From Cryptomeria japonica (Eukaryota > Streptophyta > Pinopsida > Cupressales > Cupressaceae), in assembly GCF_030272615.1 (NCBI RefSeq), contig NC_081408.1, forward strand, positions 203,030,191 to 203,094,190: 64,000 bases of DNA, given 5' to 3'. The notes under the pieces were generated by a model, which worked only from the letters and a program-made list of their open reading frames with translations, had not been told where the DNA came from and made no database searches. The position numbers and the translations under genes are program-made. Each line of letters starts with the position of its first letter. Positions within the stretch are counted from its first letter, which is position 1. Positions 9,989 through 21,365 of this stretch are shown piece after piece.

Positions 9989-11119
9989 ACAATTATGAAG
10001 ATAGTGTTCCTATGAATGAGACAGATAGCAATTATTGGGAGAATACTTTCAATAAAGGTATGTAGTATGATAATCTTTTGTGTAATGAACCAGAAGAGGG
10101 TTTGTAGAAAAATATGCATACATATTATATGTTTTCAAGCCCATTATTTGAAAGATATAAGGAAAATATACCCCTGAATAGTTTTTAAGAAAAAGCAAAT
10201 AACACAACATTGGGAAATGATGTTACATACAGAGAAAATAATGAAATATGTTTACATGACTTTTATGAAAGTGATATGTGTTTGGAAACCTTATCTAAAA
10301 AGAAGGAAAAAAGTATTTCCAAAGATGATGAAACTTTTCAGAACCACTATGTAATAAAATTATGGGACATAAAAAAATAATCTGTGGTAATATGATTAAA
10401 TAGGATAAGGTACTCCTACAAAGTATTCCTAAAAATGATATATGCCCAAAGTTGATATACAGAGAAAATAAAATGTGTAGGGAGCATGGGGATGTGATGA
10501 TAATTGAAAAAAAACAATGTGGCACAAAAGGTAATTAGGAAAATATGGGGGAGCTCAATTTGTATATTATGATCCAAGAGATAAATATCTCAAAAGGGTA
10601 TGATAAATATTTATCAACTATTTTTCACCCAAGGAATATTATGCAGTCTGAAGATGAGTTATATGGTGAAAGGGGTATTCAAAATTATGATCACACTCAA
10701 GTAAAGATTACATATAATAAAGGTGATTTGACTTTTTCAAAAGAGGAGGTATGTGATAAAATATTAAGGCTTCTAAAGGAATGTAAAGTTAAAAGGTAGG
10801 ATAAGTACATGATTAAAAATCCTAAAGAAAATGGATATGAATGTAATCATTTATATTCAAACCAAGTGATATTTCTGGGATATTTATGTGAGAAATACTA
10901 TGAGAAAATGGATACATTAAAATGCATAGATAGTAAGGAAAGTAAGAGTAATAACATCTTTATGAGATGCATTTTATTACAAGAGAAAAATTAGGTATCT
11001 GGCAGAGGAAAGGGAATATTGTCACCTATAGAAGGGGTGCTATCTAATGGTCTTCTTTTCTAGAGATAACTAAGATCTTGCTATGCTCACATGGAGCATA
11101 CGTCCCCAGAAACAGCAAC
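9989..11119 (+). mobile_element. Rest of unit B internal region of Ty3-like element
   Basis: This resumes the sequence broken at 5721 and runs parallel to 428-1603 of unit A. It holds stop-ridden versions of the two unrecognised frames. Near 11025 it has lost the G-rich stretch that unit A has at about 1456-1500. It leads into LTR2. Confidence 0.75.
10545..10994 (+). pseudogene. Unrecognised ORF near 3' end, unit B
   Basis: The counterpart of 1042-1425. The frame starts MGELNLYIMIQEIN, runs to LLQEKN and has one internal stop at about 10797-10799. Most differences from unit A are single substitutions. No domain recognised; Lys/Tyr/Asn-rich. Its presence in both units shows it belongs to the element. 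Confidence 0.45.
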
Positions 11120-13835
11120 TGTTGGAACCCTAAAATTTTCAAATTTTTTAGTTCCAGATTTATGCCAAAAAGCAGATTTCTAAGCTCAATCATGTGCAAC
11201 ATCTATAATCAAGTTCATTCAATTCTAACTTGTAGAGATGAGGACTGATGCATCCATCAAGAGGTCATCTCGAGGTATGTATATGTTTCACAAATTCTAG
11301 AATCAAGCCATGTATACCTTTTCGAACCATAATTCTTTTTCATCTCAACACTTCAGGTCAAATTAACTATTCCTTTGTATTTGATATATATCTGAAGACC
11401 TACGTTTCGAATTTTGGATTCATATGAGATTATTTGATATGTTTTCTAAAGGAAAATATAAATTCAGAGCTTTTTAGTGGTATGTTAGTAAATCATTTTG
11501 CAGGAGCATAGATGAAGAACATGGAGCTGTGTCAGAAGAGGGAAAGCCTTTATCCCACATTGTTTGTGGGATAGGCTCTTTTAACACTTAAATCCAAAGT
11601 AGCCCATATGATAACTGTCGAAAGACAAATTGCTTTTGACGTGAAGAAGGATGAACCCAGTGGACCCCACGCATGTGGATGTGCATCTTGAGGCAACCAA
11701 CGTTTTGCAACAGACTGGCAAGGATGGATGATAAAGATCGAGCAAGTCAGGTAGATCTGATGGTCGGGTGAAAATATCCAACGACTATCACTACATTGCG
11801 ATGAGAAACCTCTTGATGAATATCCATCATGAGTTGGTGACAAGGCAAAGCTTCATTCTGGCGGTTAGTGAGGTTGTGCTAAGGTGGCAGGGTAGGGACT
11901 CCAAAGCCAATTAGGATGTGCCACGTGGCAGAGTGCAGAAGAAGAACCCAGGTCCAAGTGGTGGGTAGGTGGATCCACAGGCGAACCAAAGAGTGACATG
12001 TGGCACAAATGGATAAATAAAAGAGAGAGCTGCTCAAGCAAGGTTAAAGGCCAAGCAGATAAGGAAGATCAAGCAGTCAGCTGAGTCAATCCGATGGTGG
12101 TCACTATACCACGGTCAAAAGACGTGCGATTTTTATTCACCGTGACATGGCGACTGAGTGGTGGGGCCCAGTAAGGAAGTAGTTCGGAGGAGATAATGTG
12201 TGAGCAGGTTGGAAAAGATCTAATGGCTATCGCTGATCTGCTATGCAGAGATGCATGATGAATATCCATCGTGGATCAGTGATAGGGAAGAGTTAAAGTT
12301 GAGGTGGGTCTAGCGCCACTAAGATGGTAAAATTGGGTATTTCCTAAGGTGATTTGTGATCGAACCAGAAGTAGACATGTGGCGGGGTGCAGAATAAAAA
12401 ATCTGAATTAAATGTATAACACAGACTACAAGGGGAAAATACGTTCTTATTGTATGGCCGGAATATTAACTCATCAATTTCATAAAAGGGAAGTATTTTC
12501 TCTACTTTACATTATTATTTGAAAGTGCATTAAAGATGACATTTATGTGTAGTTATCCTGAATAATGTGCCTTGAATATATATTTTAGGGTAAGGTATTA
12601 TTTTATATAAACGGATGCTATGTTTGCAAAATATTTTTAAAAGGAAATACTTTGGTTTTAATGAATTATTTTAAACAAGTATTTTCAAACTTAAATCTAA
12701 AGTGGAATATGCTTTATTTTCAAATCAAGGAATCTAATTGGCTTATCTAGTGTGCAGAAAATCATGAGAAGATAATGAATACTTGCTGAGGAATTTTATC
12801 AAGGGGAAGAATAAAACACACATTATTGAAGCATCATTTAGTATTTGTAGGGTTTTAATTTGTAAATTATTTATTAAATCAAAGGGTGTGTCCTTTGGAA
12901 AGCAATTGTCTATAACTCCTTTCTATGTATGAAAGGGTGTGTCATTTTATATATGCCTTTTGATTTATGTACTTATAGGGAGTCATTCTTAAATATAAAG
13001 AGAAGAGAGTCCTAAGAACAAGATACTGTTGTAAGGATTGAATATCGTTTTGTATTAGAGAAGTCTATAGGAATTAGAAGTATCATTTTGTGCAAGCAAT
13101 TTGTAATGGAGTATCTACAAGTGTAGCTTATGTATGCAATTATTTCCTGAAGATTAATATACAAGGTTCACTATTTCTTTTTCCAAATATTGTATAAACA
13201 TTTGTGTTGATGATTACCTTTTCCCTCTTGATAAATTTGTTTATAGATTTGCGATAATGTGAATCACATGACGTTGCATTAAGTGAAAGATTGAGTTCTT
13301 ATTATTTGTGTAACACATACTGAACCTTCATAGTTGATGAGAAATCATCTCTTGAGTTGATAAGATATTTTGTCCACAAAGTGTCATATATATCCCTAGA
13401 TAGAGGCACTGATCTGTTATTGATCTTTTAAGGTTTTGATCTGTATGCATTCAAGGTCCTTGATAGAGAAACGTTCTTCCCAAATCCTATATGAATGGAT
13501 CTATGTAGATTTCATTTATGTCTTGAAAGCAATCTAATTTTTAATATACATTCACAATCATTTATTTTCAAAGCATTCAGTTAAAGCACATAATAAAGCA
13601 TAGTTGCAAAACAATAATTTGCAAGTTGTGTAAACTTGCTAAAACATTTAAATCCACTATAAATAACCTCTTTTGTGCTTGAGAGGAAGAGGCACACCCA
13701 CCTAGGTTTAGTGGAGCCTAAAGTGCAGAGGGATTTGGTCTTTGACCATCCCTATTTGTTGGCCAAGGCTAAATGGATTACTTGAGGATTTGGCAGGTCT
13801 TTGGGTTTTCCAATTTGTGTTTTTGGGAACCAACA
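11120..13835 (+). repeat. LTR2 of Ty3-like tandem element (about 2.72 kb)
   Basis: Begins TGTTGGAACC and ends GAACCAACA, so the TGTTGG/CCAACA inverted ends are intact. It matches LTR1 throughout. The final CA abuts sequence from the integrase gene of a minus-strand Copia element, which is what an insertion junction would look like. The repeated GATGAATATCCATC motif lies at 11815 and 12257. Confidence 0.75.
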
Positions 13836-14533
13836 TGACCTACCATACCAAAGTTTATAAGGAGTGTATTTTTTTTTCACTCTCAATTGAACATTATTTA
13901 AGATATAGATAGCAATATGCAGTGCCTCTTTCCAATAGGTTTTGAGAGACCTGCATCTTGCAACATTGTTCGAGCAATTTATTTCATCGTTTTATTTTTT
14001 TATTCACCTACACCCTTTTTCTATGATGTTCTTGAGGTTGAATATTGCCTCTTGTTACCATATTCTTCACAGTAGTCAACAAATTCCTGTGAAATATGTT
14101 CTCCCCCTTTGTCTGATCTTAGACATTTGATAGTTAGATCAAATTCATTTTCTACCATTTTCTTGAAGACTTTAAACCTACTAAAATCTTTTTCTCTATG
14201 TTTTAAAAATGTTACCCAAGTCATCCTTGTGTAGTCATCAATGAAAAGCATAAAGTACTTCTCATTTCTTAGAGATTTTGTCCTTATTGGACCACGTAAA
14301 TCAGTCTAAATTAGTTGCAATGGTTTGGTAGATGAATATTCTTTAGGTTTGTAGTTGATTCTTGTTTTCTTTTCCTCCTGAAACTCCTTGCATACAATGT
14401 GATATGGTTTTGAAAGAAATGGTAACATCTTGACATTCTGATTTTTATTGATTTTATTTAGATTATCAAAATTTATATGCCCTATCCTTCTATGCCAAAG
14501 TCTTACTTCATCAACTTGACTCATGAAATACAC
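13836..14533 (-). pseudogene. Copia integrase, N-terminal and core part
   Basis: The minus strand reads the pre-integrase motif LWHRRIGHINFDNL, then FIDDYTRMTWV and LRSDKGGEHISQEF, the second catalytic Asp region of the DDE core. Integrase would join element cDNA to chromosomal DNA. A stop at about 14304 separates the zinc-binding part from the core and another follows the STSRTS region. The gene is cut at 13836 before its C-terminal region. It is a relic. Confidence 0.8.
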
Positions 14534-16570
14534 ATTAGGTTCCTTACTTCTGGAATTTTCATGAAGATTATATATATTTCCATTAGTTTTGAACCCAGCT
14601 ACTATAGACTTTCCTAATTTCTTTTTTATTTCACAACCAAGAACATCAAATGTAACATCAAAGCCATTATCACAATTTTGACTCTCACTAAGAAGGTTAT
14701 GAGCCAGACCTTGTAAATGATAGACATCATGTATTTGTGTATAACTATATAAAATGATAGTTCCTTTTCCTACAATTAGAATACAATGATCATTTCAAAA
14801 TCTAACAGACCCTCCGAAGTATTTTTCAAAGTCAATAAATTTTGTTTTATCTCCAGTCATGTGGTGTGAACAACTATTGTCCACAACCCAAAGATTATTT
14901 CTGATAGAATGCAAGGTTGTCTAAACAACTAAAGGTTCTATCTTTTTCTTAGGTTTCTAAATCAACTTGAACTTGTCATGTTGATCAGATTTACAAAAAG
15001 CAATTGTGTCCTAAGTTTTTACAGTGATAACATCTGAGAGTACTTAGGAATTTGTACAAACTTCCATTTAAAAAATTAGAACTTCTCATAGACATAGCTC
15101 TACATTTGTTTTCTTTGTGTCCAAATTGTTGGCGATTAAAACAATAACCAAAGAAATGAAAGTCATCTCTAGAAAACTTACTAGTGCTTTCAGTGATCTT
15201 GTTGGTAGTAGCGTGATTTGAGGATTAACTATTAGTAAAATTTTGAGTGTCTTTTCCCTTGTGATCATTGGATCTCTTCACTAGAGTAGATGATTCATCT
15301 TTACTCTCACATTGTTTAAGCTTTTCTTGGATAACAACAATATTTTCTTCTAATGGGTGACATTCTTTTTCTTTATTGATCAATCTTTCTTGAGTAACTT
15401 CAAGAATATTTTTACCTTCTTCTAGCTAAAGAGTAAGATCATATATGAGTTTGATATCATTATGATTTTGATCCTTTAAAGACATGGATTCCTTTCTAAG
15501 TTTTTTAATTTCTCTAAGAGCACATTTCATCTCTCCTTCAAGATCAATTTCAGATTCAAAATGTTCTCAAGAAATCTCTTCTTGAGATACATTAGGAGTT
15601 AAAATAGCCATAAACAAGGTTTCATCTCCTTCTTCAAGAGACTTACCTAAGGAGCTATATGTGATGTCGGCATAAAAACTCTTTTTATTTTTAAATAATG
15701 TTTTCTTTTTATTCTAAAAAAAATGTTTTGTTTCCTTGCCTTCTGCTATCTTCATCATCACTTGCAGCTTCTTTGTTTGGACATTGAGTAGCATAGTGGC
15801 CAATTTTGCCACAATTGAAGCACTTAAAGGATGACTTCCCTTTATATCTATCTAATCCTCTTCTAAGTCTACTAATAGAAACATACTCTTCTTAATCAAG
15901 TTTATCAGATTCAGAATCATTATCTCCTTTTTATGTTTTGAAAGTAGTTTCTTTGTTAGTTGAAACATCTTCACAAAATTTCATTTCATAGGAAATTAAG
16001 ACACCATGCATTTCATCACTTGAGAGTTTATTCAAGTCTCTTTATTATAGAGCAGAGACTTTTGAATCACATTTTGGTGTAAAAAATCTTAACACTTTTT
16101 TCACAACAACATTTTCTTCTAGAGTTTCACCAAGTCCTCGAAACGAGTTGACAACTTTTGAAAAATCTAAGAAAGAAGTCAACTATTTTCTCTTCCTCGG
16201 TCATTTTAAGACTTTCAAATATAGACCTATAGGTCTAAATTTTTGCCTCCTTAACTTCCACATCACCCTCATATATACTGGAAAGTTTATCCCAAATGGA
16301 TTTTGCATTCTTCCAGTCTATAATCTTGACCTAAACATCATTTGATAGGCCACAACATATGGCATTAGATTCCTTTTCATCACATTCATAAGCTCTTTTC
16401 TCATCAAGATTTGAGGGGGCAATATTAGAGGTATAAGCAATTTCAACTGTATCCCAAACCTCATAGCCTAGAGAGGTTATATAATTTTGCATTCTAAATT
16501 TCCAAAAAGCATAACCAGTTCCATCAAATAAAGGCTCCCTAGTAGTGTAAATACCTTCTTGATTTGACAT
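14534..16570 (-). pseudogene. Copia gag and protease
   Basis: On the minus strand, gag starts MSNQEGIYTTREPLFDGTGY, a typical start for this Copia group. A perfect CCHC knuckle (CFNCGKIGHYATQC) lies around 15790-15830, followed by a Glu/Lys-rich, probably coiled-coil region and a second knuckle-like CYHCKNLGH near 15015. The protease region at about 14850-14885 reads VVDNSCSHHMTG where the family has DSGCSHHMTG, so the catalytic DSG is damaged by two G-to-A changes. The known fragments stay in one frame, with many stops. Confidence 0.8.
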
Positions 16571-16621
16571 TCAATTACTCCTATCAGGAAACCCCTTAGC
16601 ACAATGCAAGATAGGGGTTTG

Positions 16622-16633
16622 GCTCTAATGCCA
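16622..16633 (-). promoter_or_regulatory. Primer-binding site of the split Copia element
   Basis: The minus strand reads TGGCATTAGAGC, one step from the initiator-Met primer site TGGTATTAGAGC. It lies two bases from the LTR end CCAACA. Confidence 0.8.
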
Positions 16634-16635
16634 AT

Positions 16636-18663
16636 TGTTGGAGTACTATAAGCACTGAGAGGGGGGTGAATTAGCACTTATGGTCAAATTCAACAATATA
16701 AACTACTTTTGAGGATTCAACTTTAAAACAATGAAATGTACTTCATAATAAATTGTAGAAGAAACATAAAACATATAAAGATAGTGATAGTAGATTTGTC
16801 TTGACTGGAAACCCTCTTGGGGAATAAAACCACTTGAAAAATGCTTCACTAGCTTAAGAAAAGCTTTTACAAATGCCTCATTGGTTTTTTTATGTGTCTC
16901 ACTGATAATGCTATCTCACTGATAGTCTTTTCAAATGTCTCATTGGTAGAGGAACCTCACTGGTTCCTCACTAGCTTTTACAACTTTCACAAATGAGATT
17001 GAGTACATACAGAGTTTAATCTCTATTTTATTTCATATCATCTTATGAACCCATAAGAGTTAGAAGAAACAATACAATATGCCAACTAGTTCATGTGCAA
17101 TATACCATTATATGGAGTATCATACATTTTTCTAGGTTGAAAAGAAACCCCAAACCAATCTAACCCACATTGCCACAACTCAAACAACAAACCCAAGTTT
17201 ATTGGACCCAAAGAAATCAAAACATAGACTAAAGAGTTTTAATCAATCACTAACCAAGATTTATTTAACCAAACAAAACTAGAATGCGGTTATATACAAA
17301 ATGAGCAAGAATTAGTAAGACTAACACAAGATCAACCCATTTCTTAACAAAATTTACAAGACTGAACAATCTAAACCAAAAAAAGAGTGTGAGGAACAAA
17401 AACACCTAAGAAATGAGAGAGAAGAAGACCATATGTCCATACTGACAAAGTAAAATTCTTTCCATGAAAACCACCCTATCAAATTGTTCTTCTTCATCAT
17501 AAAAACCGCCCTGTGCATCACAAAATCTCCTTGTTGTTGTTACTACCTTGCACCACTTTCCAAAAACCAACTCGAGATCTATTTGAAAAGGAAAAATAAG
17601 ATGCAAAATGAGCTCCAAAAACATGATACAATGTTTTATTCACAGCCCTAATTTTTATTCAGTGCATCAAGTAAAAGATAGGAAGTATTGTTTTCACTTT
17701 ATTCTCATAACGAATTCCTTGTTGGTGGGGACCAAAGATGTCACGTTCCCTAGTCACTTAAACTGACTTAAAAAAAACTTTGCACCCTTTAATCACCAAG
17801 TGACTTAGTCAATAAGATCTATATCATGTATAATTATGCAAAGAACCAAACATTGATGAGAATAATAAATTGAGTCAAATGTACTTAGTAGACAAGTTTG
17901 ACACTAATGCCAAAAATGCCTTAGGGGTAACACTACTATCATGAATTTGTATATAGGGTCTACAAATTGTTTGACAAAATGACTCAAAGGAATTGTGGAT
18001 TCTACTAATGACAACCCTTTCTTTCATACAAAGCAAATCAATGGCTATCCTTGTTGGCCAGATTCTTTTTATGGGGTGAATACTGAATAGATTATGATTT
18101 ATTTACACATTTACATTTATTGTATCTACTCATTAGGATGGAATATATGGTAGAGGATTATGAGTGGTATTTCAAGCATCTTGAACTAAATAATTATATT
18201 TCATGAATGGTTTATCGACCCTATAATTTACACATGCTCAATTATTGATATTTTTTGGTTTATTTATTTATTCTTGATTTACAGCAAATACATTTTAGAT
18301 GGGTGAAGTATAAGAAAACCCCAAGGTCGGCTTCTAAATCCTTCCATGCAAATATATATATCCTCTAGTATATATTAAATATATTTGTTTACCTATTATT
18401 ATATAGAGGACTAGAAATTTGTTAATATTTCAATATATACTTTTCCCCTATATTCATGCATCAATTTTATGGTGTCAAGGTCACAATGACCATTTCTTTA
18501 AAATGAAGATGCAAATATGTGAAGTGGCATGTTTGTTTCGTAAATGATTAGTTTAGTCTTACAAAATTGATATTTTGTTGTGAGAAGATACAATTCAAAC
18601 TCTTCCGTTCAAGAAAAAATATTTAATGAATGCATTATAGTAGGATAACTATGGAGCCCAACA
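16636..18663 (-). repeat. 5' LTR of the split Copia element (outer end uncertain)
   Basis: The inner end is clear: in plus orientation TGTTGGAGTACT at 16636, with the family's C-rich stretch (minus strand AATTCACCCCCCTCTCAG) next to it. The outer end is a guess. CCAACA at 18658-18663 is the first matching terminal sequence downstream, giving about 2.0 kb, which is long for Copia. The region is AT-rich, repeats TCACTGATA/CTCATTGG-like phrases at 16870-16960, and has no coding frame I trust. Confidence 0.4.
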
Positions 18664-21365
18664 TTTCATAGGTATTTTTGGATGATTCTTTTCTAAGTTC
18701 TAGATGAGTAAAATTGTAATATTCTTAACAACTTGCTTAAGGGTTTTGTCTCACTTGCTTTAAAATATAACTTGGTTTTCCTAGTATGATCGAAATCCCT
18801 TCGAACATTGTTGCATTTATGTCAAGTTAGTGTAAGGAACATGTCTCAATTTTTACATTGAGGGCAATAATCCCATTGTACCAAAGCCAATATTTGTTTG
18901 TAAGTTTTTTTGTGTTTGGGATTCATGTTCTTTATTTTATAGATTAGTAGAATCTATTATATTTTTTATTTCATTGAGTAGTGTAACAATGTTATCTCTT
19001 TTCTTGCTGCTAAATATTGTATCCAATGTTTAATTTTTTTTTCCTCCCCTCAACCTAAATTTGTTTTATTAATCCAATAATATGTTTACGTTTAGAAGCC
19101 TTAGAATAAAAAACAAACTAAGTTTTAGCGATTGTTGAGCTTCAGTTTCAGATGCTCCTAGTCAACATAAGAGAAGTGAAATTATTAGTTTCCTAAATTA
19201 TAAAACCTTATCACTATTACTGTATCAAATATTACTTCTCTAGAGGTGATTCTTATCATCACTTGGAAACTGCGATGGAATCCATTTACTTACCCACATC
19301 TTCTAGTAAATGTGTTTATATATAGATGTGCCCTTATACATTTACTCTTATCCCTCATTTGAAATGTTGTTCATACCCCTACCACTTTACCCCATGTCTT
19401 GAAGTGGAAATGCAAAACACTTATTTAACATGTAATTGAATCCATAGATGCATATGTTGGGAAAAATCATTGATGTTTTAAAAATATTTTCTTCAATAAA
19501 TATGATATATCTTGAGTACACCTATGTTCTTTTGAGAGGTAAAGCCCTTTTTAAAACAACAAAGTAGATACTTGACTTCATGCACTTATCCCATGAAAGT
19601 GAGTGCAACTATAATCATGTCTATTAAAATTTGAATCATGATCACCCTAGTTGAAAGATCTCCAACTGCTAGAGTACATTCCAACAAACTCTTTGTTTTT
19701 CTTAAAATCTAGTTATATCATCATAAAAATGTTTATGCGTTTTGATTTGTATTTTTGTGGTATATTTAAGATTAAATTAGCAAAGAGAACATACATATCT
19801 CTTATCTAAAAGAAGTGTTCAAATAGAATCTTTCATCTCAAAGTTCTACTTGGAATTTTTTTACTGAAATCATAATAAATGCTCTTGAGGGAGGACATTG
19901 AGCAACATGTTCATGTGTCCCAAAATGAGAACTAATCGATTTTGAGAATCAAATGGTAGTGCATTTACCCTAGGAGAGTGTCAAGGCTACTACCAAAGGT
20001 GCTTTCCAGTTCCTTTTCTTTTAGTTTTTTGTTGAGAAAACAAAGCCTACTTTTTATTTTTGGATACAAGCTTTGTGGATGGATGAACTTATTTGCAATA
20101 GAGTAAAATAAAAAATACCATGTCCATACCTCAGAGACATAAGTAAAATAAAATTCATAGATTTTTGTGCATCACAAGTTTGAAATTTCTAAAAGTGATG
20201 ATGTTCTTCAAGGAATCAGAAATGAAAAATATACACCAAATCATCATGAGAGTTCTAAGAAAACATGGTATCCAATATTTATATGCCATGACTACCAATA
20301 TCCAATCGCAGTATTTATTGATAAAATTGGTTGCATTCTAAAGTACAACATTAAACATTTTACTCCACTCTCAAGTCATATTTCAAACACATAAATTTGA
20401 CAAAAACTAAAGTCAAGTTTATATGACCTCCTTGCCTACCATCTTTAATATTGTGATCACAATCCTTTAGTTTTTCATTACTGGCTTGAACAAGATTTCC
20501 CTATCCTTTTAACCACTTGATTTACCTAGCTTTTGGCCTTTATGACTTCAATGTTTCATGAATGATATTATTCACCTATTATTCTTCTATGTGTATTGAT
20601 ATTTATCTTTGCTAACTATCCATTTATTTTCATCAATATATCCACTATGCCTTCTTATGCTTTGGTGACTTTCAACACTTTTCATACATATATATCAAAA
20701 TAATTACAAGAATAGGACTTGATAATATTTTTCTTCATTTCCTTTGGATAGTGAAGACAACCACCTTCTACACTGTCACAAATTTCTTTGTCTCTATCAT
20801 ACTAAACCTTTATAGGATTCTCTTATGCCATACTCTCATTGATGTCTATGAATATGCTACTTATTACAAATTAACTATTTTTTTTTGTTCTACCTAGATG
20901 TTGTCCTACTTGACATGTAGCAATTGTTCATAATCTCTTCTCATGTACTATGCTTTGGTCTAGGTTTTCTTTTCCTTGGTGCTTTGACTCTCATGATATA
21001 TCTTACATGCTTGTAAGGATTTTTAATAAATATGAAATTTGAATGGACAAAACTTTCGCCTCCATATTATAATCATGTATTTCCACACCATGATTACTAG
21101 CTTCTCATGATAGTATTTTACTGATTGCCACATAGGAAAATCTTTATTGCTTACTATTGTTTGTCTCTTTGTAATTTAAAGGTTGATAGGGTCTATAAAT
21201 GATGATTTAATATTTTTTCTCTTTCATACTTAATGAACAAACACTTTTCATTTGTAATATCCATGCCTAACCAACAATGATGCTTACAAATAGTGAGGCA
21301 ATGACAATTGTTTCTAGGAAAATCCTTGTATATATTCTAGGTGACTTTAACATTGACATATCCAT
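18664..21365. other. Unassigned AT-rich DNA
   Basis: 2.7 kb with no recognised domain, LTR pair or structured repeat on either strand. The longest frame (20167-20394, plus strand) looks like chance. The stretch near 18850-18890 (ACATTGAGGGCAATAATCC) recalls the non-coding 3' part of Ty3-type elements, but I cannot support that. Confidence 0.4.

Larger units (their letters stand above)
13836..16635 (-). mobile_element. 5' half of a Copia element, split by the Ty3-like tandem
   Basis: Read on the minus strand this is primer site, gag, protease, pre-integrase zinc region and the first part of integrase. It stops abruptly at 13836 inside integrase, at a codon run reading like TPYKLWYGR. Reverse transcriptase, RNase H and the 3' LTR are absent from the window. 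They should lie left of position 1 if the Ty3-like tandem inserted here. Confidence 0.75.

Noticed and set aside
17406-17624. 72-codon minus-strand frame in the presumed LTR of the split Copia
   Set aside because: It has no domain, is in non-coding LTR sequence and looks like chance.
20167-20394. 75-codon plus-strand frame in the unassigned 18664-21365 region
   Set aside because: No recognised motif, and isolated in AT-rich DNA. Not supported as a gene.
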